Below, in pieces: positions 12,801 through 23,128 of a DNA stretch of 64,000 bases. The stretch is from Temnothorax longispinosus. Taxonomy: Eukaryota > Arthropoda > Insecta > Hymenoptera > Formicidae. Position 1 is the stretch's first letter, and each line of letters opens with the position of its first letter. The notes under the pieces are model-generated. The model did no database searches, was not told the DNA's origin, and saw nothing but the letters and a program-made list of their open reading frames with translations. The stretch lies in NCBI RefSeq assembly GCF_030848805.1, contig NC_092361.1, forward strand, positions 1-64,000, read 5' to 3'. The position numbers and the translations under genes were made by a program.

Positions 12801-15800
12801 GAAAACAAAATTATACTATATATAGGAAACAGTCGAACCTCCTTAAGGTTGAAAGTTTTTCGTTAATTCTGCTATCTTTGCCATTATTAAAGGAATTAGG
12901 CATGGCAAAGATAGCAGAATTAATACTTATATGATATTTGCGATTTAATACTTGTGCAATGATGACGATACTTGTTATCATATTCGCGACACATGTTTAG
13001 AGATTACTGTGAGAATTTCACGTGATGCCTTCTCAAAAAGATCACGAAAAAAAAGAATATTGAAGCTTAATATACTCTTCTTTTTCGTGATCTTCTTGAG
13101 AAGGCATCGCGTGAAGTTCTCACAGTAGGTAATATAGCCCTAGAAAATCGACGATTCAATTTCTTGGGTCCGATTCTATGCATAAACAATAATTTTACGT
13201 ACTGACCCATCAAGCAATCTTATGTTTTCACACGATATCGAGTGGTCCACCTCGTTCGTCATCGTCATATCCTTTAGATTGCGATACGCCAGTTTAACCC
13301 GATGCACCAACGGACCCCTGAACTTCACCATCTCGTGTTAGATTAAACGGCGCGATACGACGTCAATTTTTTGTGCTCGTCGAGTAAAATTGTAATACTT
13401 ATTTTGTCACATCAAGTTATTATTCATTTCACATTTCTCCCGACTAACTGAGAGTTCAATAATCCTAAGAGGTAGGTAACACAGTAATCATCACAGTAAA
13501 TATCGCGTATACATCGCTACAAAGAGGAACTTCATGTGACCACGAGGCAGCGATAATTTGCTGAAGTAATCGTCATTACTCTTCCGCGAATCTAAAGAAG
13601 CACCGAACTCGACAATGAAGTCACGCTAAGTTTCCATATTCATTGTCGTTATCGCAACGAACAACGGCAACACTTTAAATCAGTTGTCCACATGGTGAAA
13701 ACACTATATCCAACCGTAAAAAAATAATCGTCTGCGTAAAAATATATTTTCTGATCGTATAATGATGAAGGATTCAAAATACGTAAGGCACGGCGAAAAC
13801 GTCAATCTCATCGCGGCACGTTATACGAAAATGGTACATGTTTAACGGATATAAACCGAGAGGTGAATATTCAGAGAACCAGGTGAGTTAGGCTACCTGT
13901 GCCGACTGCTCGGGGCAAACTCGGACGAGAGAGAAAGGCATGCTCCAGATAGCGATTCCGTCGAGCGAGATTGAAGGGGGATTTCGTGATACTGGTGCAT
14001 GTGCGTCGCGGAAGGAAAGAGAGAAAAAGAAATTATCGCGTGTCTTGTTCTGATAATGCGAGAATATCAAGTGACTTGAAATTCCGACACCCAATTTCAG
14101 AGGAGTATTAAAGTTTCTATCGGACGGGTTTTTTGTTGTTTTTTTTTCCAAGGCGACGCGACGGCGCGTCTTCTGATACTACTATATACTCCTCTGAATT
14201 TGGGTGTCGGAATTTCAAGTCACTCGATATTCTCGCATTATCGGAATAAGATACGCGATAATTTCTTTTTCTCCCTTTCCTTCTGTCACGTGCGTGATCT
14301 CACTTAACAGCTATTAAACCACAAACCGCATATAACGCGTGAATCACAATGTAACGCGCTCGCGTTTAACAAAGTATATAAGAATGGTCGTGAGGAGACT
14401 AATTCAATTTTGCTGTCTGCCCTCGGAATTCAGTTCTAAAAAAAGAGCGTCAGACGTTGCCACGTTGATAGATCTTCAGAAAATAAAATGCGACAAGATA
14501 ATTGTGGAAAATTAATGACCGGAATGTGAAGCGTGACTCATTTAGTCAGATGTCGATCGAGAGGAACTCGAATCCTTCCGTTAACAACACAACTTACCCG
14601 GTATAAGGTGTCTCGATTAACACGTTGTATTTCCACGCGTTCTTAGAATTTCGTGCCATTTCTCGTCACGCGCTAGTCGGAAAATTCCCCCGAATCTTCT
14701 ACGAATTTCTCTCAATGCACGTATTACTATTCCCACAATTCAGATCTGACACATTCCTCCGTTTGCTACAATTACTTTTGCCTTTTCGTTATTTTAGCCG
14801 CACTTGATACTCGTCGAAACGAGTCGCGTTACAATTAATGAGACTTCATAATGAAGCTGTCACAGATCTCAAGTGGATTCCGAACGCGCGCTGATATTGG
14901 CTCCGGACGATTCTGTGCACGCGACAACACGGAGGACAACCAGGCACCTGTTAATACATCCACGTTGCATATTCTGCGATCGAACGGATTCGGATCAAAT
15001 GCGACGATCTACAGGGCTCCAGTTTCGATATTTGATCGGTTCTCCGGTTACAGCGTGACGCTGCAGATACCTTCGCAATCATGTTATTAAAACAATATCA
15101 TGTTCTCGTGCTCGTGCTTCTAAACTATGTTGTTCAACGAAAGAATTCGACTACCGTTAAACCGATCGAAAGCTTCAATTTTGTTTTCACTCAGTTCAAG
15201 TGAGAAAATATTCATGCAAGAAATGAATCTCACTCACCTTTTACGACGTTTGGGCTTGGCACCTCTACCATCACTTCTTTTCTCTGCAAGTAAATTTCAA
15301 CAATAACTTATATTGTTAACTAATAAATAGTATTTGTGTATAATTATGATTAATGACAATGATTAGTAACAAAGGAAAGTAACCGAATATTCTTAAGGGA
15401 CGCTCAACCAATATATTTATTCTTCCTCTGTTATCTGTCATTATTATCACAATCTACGTTCAAGATTTCGAAGACGAGAGACAAAGATTTGAATCATATG
15501 GCTTTTATCTTCAGTTGTCTAGACATGCTAAACGAATCATGCAATGATTTGAACAATACCATACTTTTCACTCTTCATAATAGCTTTCTTGATAGTTTAA
15601 GAAAATCAACACTAAAGTTAAATCGAAGGTGTTTAAGTATAAAGTATCATATTGGCGAATAAACGCACTCTGTTAAAAATGTGACCTACTTGTACCACTA
15701 GCAGTTCTGCTTGCTCAGGATATGTTGACAACGAAATTTCTACAACGAAATCTCTCCTTTGATTGGCTGTGATTTAAGACTGCAGTATAAAAGTACAAAT

Positions 15801-16219
15801 TGCAAGCCTCTTGCGACTTGCGACAATATGGATTGCTTGCAACTAAAGTAGAACGACCTTTAAATGACACGATATTGTTCAAATCATCGCATGATTCATT
15901 TAGCATGTCTAGACAACTGAAGATAAAAGCTATATGATTCAAATCTTTGTCTCCCGTCTTCGAAATCTTGAACGTAGATTGTGATAATGATGCCAACCAA
16001 CAGAGAAAGAATAAATATATTGATTGAGCATCCCTTAAAGAATATTCGGTTACTTTCTTTTGTTATCAGTCTTCACTCTTCACAACACTGGAACAGAGAG
16101 TGCGTGATTTACGTCTGATTGTGAAGTATAGGCAGCTCGACGCTCGACGTACCTTCATCCCTTTGTGCCCGTGAAGGGTCAGCATCCTTCTGAGACTTCA
16201 TCACCTTCGCCGCTTCCAT
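3818..16219 (-). CDS. ATP7: Copper-transporting P1B-type ATPase (13 exons, 1270 aa)
   Basis: Exons in transcript order: 16219-16153, 15283-15238, 8829-8420, 8102-7825, 7700-7479, 7220-6988, 6901-6712, 6631-6398, 6321-5451, 5377-4785, 4702-4499, 4421-4201, 4061-3818. Every phase matches and the total is 1271 codons. The protein pumps Cu(I) from cytosol into the secretory pathway or out of the cell. Four N-terminal metal-binding domains are visible: GMTCQSC twice (first near residue 76), a degenerate GMTHAHH near 268, and GMTCASC near 344. The catalytic core follows with TGES (about 633), the CPC copper-channel motif (about 760), DKTGTLT with the phosphorylated Asp (about 804), SEHP (about 843), TGDN, GDGVNDSP (about 1081) and MSSAAMALSS in the last membrane segment. 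The first two tiny exons give a Lys/Arg-rich leader; they rest on frame, splice sites and an upstream in-frame stop, so the N-terminus is less certain than the core. Confidence 0.93.
8830..11095 (-). other. ATP7 intron 2, gene-free part
   Basis: This is the gene-proximal part of the 6.4 kb intron between ATP7 exons 2 and 3. I see no conserved exon. The stretch 10566-11095 is richer in G+C and open on both strands, but none of its translations resembles a family I know, and it runs into the tandem repeat that follows. Confidence 0.5.
11096..11505. repeat. Tandem duplication, two units of about 190-210 bp
   Basis: The segment with aattgatttcg, cgaactttc, tttgaatctcaaaaaaataa and atctttatccaattatt occurs at about 11096-11287 and again at about 11288-11505. 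The copies are similar but have diverged at scattered positions. It lies inside ATP7 intron 2 and carries no recognisable gene. Confidence 0.7.
12345..12846. mobile_element. TTAA-flanked MITE-like unit (~0.5 kb)
   Basis: The left end is ttaaggggattcgact (12345-12360) and the right end agtcgaacctccttaa (12831-12846), inverted with two mismatches. Both start or end with TTAA. TTAA target duplication is the hallmark of the piggyBac superfamily, so a piggyBac-type MITE is possible, but the terminal bases are not the usual CCC and there is no coding capacity. Confidence 0.5.
13003..13126. repeat. Long hairpin, ~58-60 bp arms
   Basis: The arm at 13003-13062 (containing gatgccttctcaaaaagatc) pairs with 13069-13126 (containing gatcttcttgagaaggcat) across a loop of only a few bases. 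A transcript through it would fold into a near-continuous duplex. It lies just inside the right end of the composite element. Confidence 0.75.
14001..14295. mobile_element. Foldback element with ~109 bp inverted repeats
   Basis: The left arm 14001-14110 and right arm 14187-14295 are reverse complements with few mismatches, separated by about 76 bp. Shared landmarks are attccgacaccca on the left and tgggtgtcggaat on the right. There is no open frame of its own, so it is probably a MITE or foldback relic in ATP7 intron 2. Confidence 0.75.
15367..16066. mobile_element. Foldback element with ~195 bp inverted repeats filling ATP7 intron 1
   Basis: The left arm 15367-15559 and right arm 15872-16066 are reverse complements, including the shared block tagacaactgaagataaaag on one strand. 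The arms begin taacaaaggaaagtaacc and end ggttactttcttttgtta. The ~310 bp centre carries no transposase. The element makes up about 700 of the 869 bp of ATP7 intron 1. Confidence 0.8.
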
Positions 16220-16785
16220 TCTTCTCCGTAATCAGACGATGTTCGGGTGCGTTAGAGAGAATCATGCCAACTGACTGCTCGTCCCTTCAGCGCCCGCGCG
16301 CACACATCGGCGAGGATCCGCATACGACGCGCGACTCGTGGAGGAGAGTTGTGCACGCAGCACGCACAACGCACAACGAACAGGTCCACCCGGTCTCCAC
16401 CGTTCGATTCCCGCGGCACCTCGCGCGGTTTATAACCTAAATGTCGCCTCGCGCTCTCCGTGAACGGTCAACGGAGAGCCCTCGGCTCGGAAGTTGGGAT
16501 GAGCACGTCGCTCGCCGAGCGCGAGCGCGACTATCCCGCGTCGACGGGCGGATTAATCGGCCGCGCGGACGGGGAGCACGCACCGGAGACGGATAACGGA
16601 CAACGGGTACGCACGGCACGCAAGTTGACGCCGTTGACGGCGTTGACGCAAGTTCCGCGACGCGACGCGAGACAGCCGAGACGCGAGCGAAGGCACACGA
16701 CACGAACCCACGAAACGAACCCAGGAACTCTAGCTGATCAGCTGATGGCGCTGATTCCGCCATCTGTGTTTACCGACGTATATTA

Positions 16786-16851
<66 letters not shown>

Positions 16852-17000
16852 AATCTCCCGCGACAGCGAGGTTAGTTTTCGGTGCGAGGTGCGAGGTTAA
16901 TTCCCGCCCGTGAGAGATTGTCCGCTTGAGGCTTGAGAACCAAAATTACACGTCAGCAAGCTCGGCGGTTCCACGTGCAGATCCGCAAGTGGCCGCGAAC
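16220..17000. promoter_or_regulatory. CpG-rich head-to-head promoter region of ATP7 (-) and ALG11 (+)
   Basis: 781 bp separate the two proposed start codons. The stretch 16230-16760 is rich in CpG and GCGC steps, unlike the AT-rich flanks, and open frames there on both strands are composition artefacts. A 58-bp AG repeat follows at 16792-16849. Shared or bidirectional transcription start is inferred from the arrangement; no TATA box is obvious. Confidence 0.6.
16792..16849. repeat. (AG)29 microsatellite
   Basis: 29 uninterrupted AG units lie between the CpG-rich region and ALG11 exon 1. GA runs near promoters can bind GAGA-type factors in insects; that role is inference here. Confidence 0.95.
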
Positions 17001-19654
17001 ATGATCGCGATTTTTTACCTCCTAATGTAAGGGATACCGCTCGTTAGCAGCTCGTTAGTGCGATCCTCTTGCATGGTGTGTAACTTGTAAATAGAGTTCT
17101 CTAGCATTAAGAATCTTTTTCTTCCCTTTTTTTCACGAATATCCGTTTTCCCCCGTTGCTTCGAAATAATTAGATTTTTATCTCGCGAGAATATTCGACC
17201 TTAGAGAATTTTGCGCTTAGTTTCAAACTTTACATTGGTCACTACCGTACATGATTTATTTAGTTGGCTTTAGATTAAATTTGTAAAAAGTCTTGCTCAT
17301 TGTAGTAATGTTCCATAATATTGATTAATTTTTCCTCTTACTATTATCCGCAGTCTGTTTCTCCATTTCTCTCATTGCTACCTTGGCATAATTAAATTTT
17401 TATCTCAGTTTGCATAAGAATGTCTTGAAGAATGTGTAGTCGCAACATTTATACTGGCTGGTTTGTAATTAAATCAGCTTTAGATTATATTTGTAAAAGT
17501 CTCGCCTATTGTAGTGATATTCTACAATATTGATAAGGAAATTATTGTCTTTATATTTAAGCGTATCTATAGACATGTCTCTACTTAATTCAACTTATCT
17601 TTACAGGACACCTATAAAAATCTTATTCGTAAACATGCTGTTACTAATACTTGCCGTGCAAGTACTCCTTGTGCTCGTCCTTTTGCCAATTGTATTGACA
17701 ATATTGAGAAAGTTTTACTCCAAGAGACGCGAGGAGAGACAACAAACTGGAACGGTCCTCGGGATCTTTCATCCATACTGCAACGCAGGCGGAGGAGGCG
17801 AGAGAGTGCTCTGGTCTGCGGTTCAGGCTATACAGAATAAGTATGTGCCGAAGTAACGTTTTTGAGGTCGTCTAATAATTAATACAACTTGTGACCTGTC
17901 AAACTTGAGATACATCTTTGCATCGTTACTCGCTCATTTGCCATTTGTACTTCTTATATTTTTATATTGAACTCGACTTCAACTATTTTTACATGTGCTT
18001 CCAGATATCCCGATGTATACATAGCTATATACACCGGCGATCTTGACGCAGATCCCGAAAAGATTATCAGCAGAACCGAAAAGACGTTCAATATAAAATT
18101 ACGGTCCAACATCGAATTTGTCTATTTGCACGGACGAAAATGGGTGGAAGCTTCCACGTATCCTTATTTCACGCTTTTGGGGCAAAGCCTGGGATCCATT
18201 TATCTGGGCATCGAGGCACTGAACAATCTTACACCAGGTGACGTGATAAATTTTTTCAAATGTGTGCTAAAAATATACTAATTTTACAGTTTCTATTAAA
18301 CAAAGACACATAAAAGTACAAATAACACATGATTATACAAATTACAGATATATACATCGACACGATGGGTTACGCGTTCACGTATCCTTTATTCAAATAT
18401 ATCGGTGGTTGCCGAGTCGGATCGTATACGCATTATCCCACTATTTCAACTGACATGTTGAAGTACGTCTACAAGAGAGTCATCGCGCACAACAATCGAA
18501 GGATCATCGCCAGAAATCCTTTCTTCTCGGCAGCGAAATTCCTTTACTATAAATTATTCGCGCGTGTAAGTATACAGCGACGAATCCGATTAAAATCGTT
18601 TTATAGGAAAAAAATAAAGAATAAGTTTTTTCAAACGGCTATTTCACAGTAGAACGTTTCAGTTGTACGGAATGGTCGGTAGTTGCTCCGAGATCACGAC
18701 TGTAAACTCCACGTGGACCGAAGACCATATCAACGCTATCTGGAAATGTCCGTTAAAAACGCATCGAGTGTATCCCCCGTGTGACGTGGAGCACCTGATT
18801 GAACTGCCGCTTCTCAGCGACGAGGAGAAGGGCAGCTGCATACGCATATTGGCGATCGCGCAATTCAGGCCGGAGAAGAATCATCCGCTCATGTTGAGGG
18901 CGATGTTCGAGCTAAGATCTATCCTTAAGGAAGAAGTTTGGGAAAAGGTGAACTAATGACTCACATCCCGAATAGCATCGAAATGTATTCTAAACTTGAT
19001 CGTGCTATTTAGGTCAAATTAATCTGCATCGGTTCCTGTCGAGATGCCGAGGACGAAAAGCGCGTTAAAGATATGCAAGATTTGGCAAAACACTTGGCTT
19101 TAGACAAGAACGTCGAGTTCAAAGTAAATGTACCGTACTCCGAGCTTGTAACCGAGATGCAAGGAGGAACGATTGGTCTGCATACAATGTGGAATGAACA
19201 TTTTGGTATCAGCATTGTGGAATGCATGGCCGCGGGATTGATTATGGTGGCCCATAATTCCGGTGGTCCGAAGTATATACTGACTCAATTTCGTAAAAAA
19301 ATTTTTTTATAAACAAAGTTTCTTTATCGTAATAAATATTCTATGATTTTAGGGCGGACATCATAGAAACGCGAGCGGGTAGTGTAACTGGTTTTCTAGC
19401 GGAAGACGAGATGGAATATGCCAAGGTACTGGCGTCCATTATACAAATGCATCCAAAGGACCGAGATGCTATTAGAATTGCTGCCAGGTATAGATACAAT
19501 CAAGAATATTTTATATAATTTGATATTATAAAATAAGAATTCTGCTATATATCAATTCCTTTTTTTTTTTAGATCATCTGTAAGTCGTTTCTCATGCCAA
19601 ATCTTTGAGAAGGAATTCTTACGAGCGATCGAACCGTTTTTCAGATCAAAGTAA
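17001..19654 (+). CDS. ALG11: GDP-Man:Man3GlcNAc2-PP-dolichol alpha-1,2-mannosyltransferase (8 exons, 490 aa)
   Basis: Exons: 17001-17026, 17607-17840, 18005-18237, 18348-18565, 18663-18947, 19013-19272, 19353-19487, 19573-19654. All phases agree and the length equals human ALG11 (492 aa) to within two residues. The enzyme adds the fourth and fifth mannoses to the lipid-linked N-glycan precursor on the cytosolic face of the ER. Visible features are one N-terminal membrane anchor (LLLILAVQVLLVLVLLPIVL), the glycine-rich HPYCNAGGGGERVLW, VGSYTHYPTIS, and the GT4-family E-x7-E motif in NEHFGISIVE followed by CMAAG. The 26-base first exon (start context aacATG, donor gtaagg) restores frame to the acceptor at 17606. 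An unspliced alternative would start at 17575, and 17635 is another in-frame ATG. The body is certain, the first exon likely. Confidence 0.93.
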
Positions 19655-20161
19655 GAATAATGTTTGCCTTACAATTCGTCTGTAAATGATAAATTATGGA
19701 TGTATGTGTAAATGGCTCATTTCAAAATCAGAATGCATTTTCAGTACATGATATATTACATCCCGTACGTATAATAGTGTGTATATGTAAAAAATAAGGG
19801 TGTTTTTTATGTGAGGTAAATATTTACTTATTTATTTAAAGACGCGAAACTTTTTGTTTGATTTGCGTTAATTTTAGGGTATAGTACATTAAACAATCAT
19901 GATTTAGCACACACAAAAACTAAAGTACGTGTATAATTGTATATATAATGATGCTTGAACTGTATTTAAATAATTTTAACATTCTTATAAAATTCTAGAA
20001 ATATTCTTGAAAGTTTACGAAAGTATGTTTGAACGTTGATGTACGTCGATGTTGCAATTTATTTGTAACCGGCAAATGCGAAGGCCAATTGACCGTAATA
20101 CTTCGGTCGAAATTGTTATAATTACATGTGCAACGATAAGTTATAATAAAGTATCGTATGA
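19655..20161. other. Shared 3' region of convergent ALG11 and RTCA
   Basis: 507 bp between the two stop codons with no coding exon. A plus-strand AATAAA at 20145-20150 is the best poly(A) signal for ALG11. A minus-strand AATAAA (tttatt at 20058-20063) is a candidate for RTCA. If both are used, the two 3' ends overlap by roughly 90-100 bases. Confidence 0.55.
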
Positions 20162-22060
20162 TCATTGCGTAACCAGACTGTCGTTAATCAATCCACATCC
20201 CTGGCATTCCAAGACGTAAGACGAAGTATCCCCGTCTTCGGCGCTTTTCGATAAATTGAAACGAAGTCCACGTTTACCTAACATTATCTCCGCGATCTGC
20301 ATAGCAGTCTCCGTGTGACACGTGAGCTTCTCGTTTCCGACTTTGATCTTCGACGTACCTTTCGCCAGTGCCATTAAAATTATCATCTGTAACAAATGAC
20401 GCATTAATCTGAAAGTTGAAGCTCTTTGGGCTCGCTGTCAATTTACCTGGTCCTGCGTGTGTTCGTCGACACACGCCCCTGTTAGGAGCGGCTTTAAGAT
20501 CTCATTAGCCGCTGTATCACCTGGCGGCGGTCCCTCTTGGTTTCTGGATCCTAAGCCGGAGCCGCCGAGAACGCATCCCGTACTGGTGTTACACACTATA
20601 CTGATATTCATTTATATTTACATTGTTGGAAATTTTTTATCTGATATATTAGATTGGAAAAAAAAATTTTAATGAAGTAGGTTCCTTACTTAATACCAGA
20701 ACCGTTTCCAACGGCCATCGCTCTGTCTTCCCTGTAAGCTTCAATCGTAATCGGTGGTACTCGAATGTTGCTTTTCACTAATTTATTTGTTAAAACCGTT
20801 TTAGCATCGCTGGCCATTGTATGTGCCTCCTATATAAAACGTACAGCATCAACAATCAACTTAACTTTTTACTAGAATTTACTTGTAGATTCAATTAAAG
20901 TGACATACGTTGATGTTAACCGATCCAGCCACGTAAGACCATCCTGTTATTCCCCGAGGAATTCCTACATCGGTTAAAGTAACCGCGTTTAAACTGCTGA
21001 CCGGTTTTATGCGTAAATGCACCTCGCCTCCGCCCTTCGGATAATATCCCCTCCATTTATCATTAATTTTAGTATAAATAGAATAATATAGTCATAAATT
21101 TAAAAATCAGGTTGCGACAAATTTAGTGCATATACCTCTTCACGACTACGAAATCGAAGTCTGCTCCGAATTTGTTCAGCATCGGTTTGAACACCTCCGT
21201 CAAATACTCAATGTGTGGGCCCATGGGAACGTTCGTGCCACCCTTGAGGACGAGCGTGACCGTGTCGTTGCACGGAAAGAAGAGGGCACACGGCAGAGCT
21301 ACTTGTGCCAACAAGCAAATGCATCCGGCAGTTTGCGTATCCGCTACAAACGTTTTCTTGATCTTGTTCAATGGACCGGGACGGAATTCCAAACGTGTCG
21401 AGCCTATGTATCCACCTCTGACTTGAGCATTGCACATCTCTTTGACAAGTTCCACACCTGTGGACAACACAGAGTTTGAGTTTTTTTTTATATCTCGCAC
21501 GGAGTCACACGTGCAAAATATTGAATTCCACTTTCGCATTTACCTTTCAAATGCTGCGCCGCGAGACCAGGCTTGGGTCTTCCAGCGCGTATATTCTCGA
21601 TTTCGATCGGAATGCAGTAGAGCGTGCTCAAGCTTAGGGCAACTCTCAACACCTGTCCACCCTTTGAGAAAGAATCAAGATTGCGCATTATATACCGCAT
21701 TTTTTTCAAGAAGGCGTGATTTATGCCAAATATGAATAGGAAGAGGAGAGAAAGAGAGCGAAAAGATTCAGCTGTTAACATTGACAGATGTGACACACCT
21801 ATTACTCACACAAATTAAACGCTACAGGAAATATTTCAGAGAACAAGACATATCGTAACATTAAACAGATTTAAAAGACATGTAGGTAATGAAATACTTT
21901 GAAGCGAAGCTCGCTCTCTCTTCAAGATATAAACCAGTCACACTTAGCATATAACTCAATGTGGTTTAATTTGCAGAATAACAACATTCGGAGGCTCGTC
22001 TCCCCAGGTCGTACTTACACCCTCGCCCAAACTGCCGTCTATCTGCACGAGGGACGACAT
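20162..22060 (-). CDS. RTCA: RNA 3'-terminal phosphate cyclase (7 exons, 380 aa)
   Basis: Exons: 22060-22019, 21661-21544, 21457-21136, 21050-20909, 20829-20690, 20600-20447, 20386-20162, in frame throughout. The enzyme converts an RNA 3'-phosphate to a 2',3'-cyclic phosphate using ATP, and in animals has been tied to tRNA/XBP1 splicing and axon regeneration. Family landmarks run in order: MSSLVQIDGSLGEGGGQVLR at the start, IENIRAGRPKPGL, YIGSTRLEF, TAGCICLLAQVALPC, LKGGTNVPMGPHIEY, GYYPKGGGEV, TSTGCVLGGSGLG, and the DEHTQDQ segment with the conserved histidine used for adenylylation in bacterial RtcA. Length fits (human 366). Exon 4 has a purine-rich, weak acceptor, yet the encoded GYYPKGGG is conserved, so the junction stands. 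The gene is head to head with VPS37A. Confidence 0.93.
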
Positions 22061-22681
22061 GACGCGATTCCTGAGCATTCGAGCACCCCGGTCCGCGTCG
22101 AAGGAAGGACGTCAAGCGCGTGACACGCCGGTTCCGCGTTTATTTTCGGAGCGCCGCGAATCTCTGGGGAAAACAAAGATATCTTGTATGTAAGCCGTTG
22201 TAAGCGCTCGCTCGGAGGGGGATTACTTACATCTAACTATAGAATGAATCCTGCTGGCGCGTAAAGCCCGCCGGCAGCCGGCTCTTCTCGCGCCAACGCA
22301 ACAACGATCGTGGAGATCCGTCAAAATCTCCGTCCCGTCAACGAGATACTTCACGACGGAGTCCTTCGTCCTTCAAAGGGGCAGGGGAGAGAATAAATCT
22401 GACAATCTGGATTGTTCCGCGAAGCGGGAAAGGCGCAGCTTTCACGCCGGAAAACTTTATTTCTGATAACACAGAAGTGATATGTCCTTCTCTTTCTTTC
22501 TCAGATTTGATGTTGCTGACCGAGACGAAGAATCCCCTGTCTGCGCGACCTCGACGTACGCGTCTCTAGAAATATATTTAACGGAAACATCGCGGATTTA
22601 TATTCCGAAGCGATGCTCCGCGAGCGTGAAGTCAAAACACGGAGTATTATCTACGGAGGATTTTGAGACAGCTGTGTAGTG

Positions 22682-22725
<44 letters not shown>

Positions 22726-22751
22726 TATTTCTTTGGCTTTTTTCTTTCTGG

Positions 22752-22791
<40 letters not shown>

Positions 22792-23128
22792 TCCTTTCTT
22801 TAGCTTCTCTCTTTTTCTAATCTCTCTCATTCTTTCTCTTTCTCATTTTTCTCTCTTCCTCTCCCTCTCTGGGTTCCCTCTCTGTCTCTCTGGCGCGAGG
22901 AAGGCGACAGTGGCGCTGTTTGACAATTGACAAGCGCAACTAGTAACCCGAGTCGAAGCGAGCCCCCGTCACAGCCCCCGTATTCCCGATCGGGGCCCAT
23001 CTCTCCGTTCCTTCTGCGCGAAGTGCGACGAGGTTAAAACAGCTGTTCTGCTGGATGGTCGCGTTACTCGCGTTGACAGGGACGACGTTCAAGCGGATGA
23101 GAGATCCATCGGAAATCCAGGCACTTAA
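22061..23128. promoter_or_regulatory. Head-to-head promoter interval of RTCA (-) and VPS37A (+)
   Basis: 1068 bp between start codons with mixed composition: GC-rich patches flank two CT microsatellites (22685-22722 and 22754-22786) and looser pyrimidine-rich DNA to about 22890. Open frames here (for example 22679-22930, Ser/Leu repeats) are translations of the CT tract. No canonical core promoter element is clear. Confidence 0.5.
22685..22786. repeat. Two (CT)n microsatellites
   Basis: Pure TC/CT runs at 22685-22722 and 22754-22786 are separated by a T-rich spacer. A degenerate polypyrimidine tract continues to about 22890. Confidence 0.95.

Larger units (their letters stand above)
12164..13179. 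mobile_element. Composite foldback element with ~38 bp terminal inverted repeats
   Basis: The left end (12164-12201) reads atagtcggattcaagaaa...cgtcgatttgctag. Its near-exact reverse complement is at 13140-13179. The 1 kb between has no transposase frame but holds further palindromes: a TTAA-bounded unit (12345-12846), a perfect 22-bp hairpin (12863-12884 with 12902-12923) and a long hairpin (13003-13126). This looks like a non-autonomous element with later insertions, in ATP7 intron 2. I could not assign a family. Confidence 0.6.

Noticed and set aside
14361..14460. TATA-like tatataag with downstream start codons in ATP7 intron 2
   Set aside because: Could be a core promoter, but I found no exon or product following it, and it lies beside a foldback element in AT-rich DNA.
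16165..16786. Open frames of 90-110 codons on both strands
   Set aside because: They fall in the CpG-rich divergent promoter. Both strands being open at once is a composition effect.
22679..22930. 83-codon Ser/Leu frame
   Set aside because: Direct translation of CT microsatellites.
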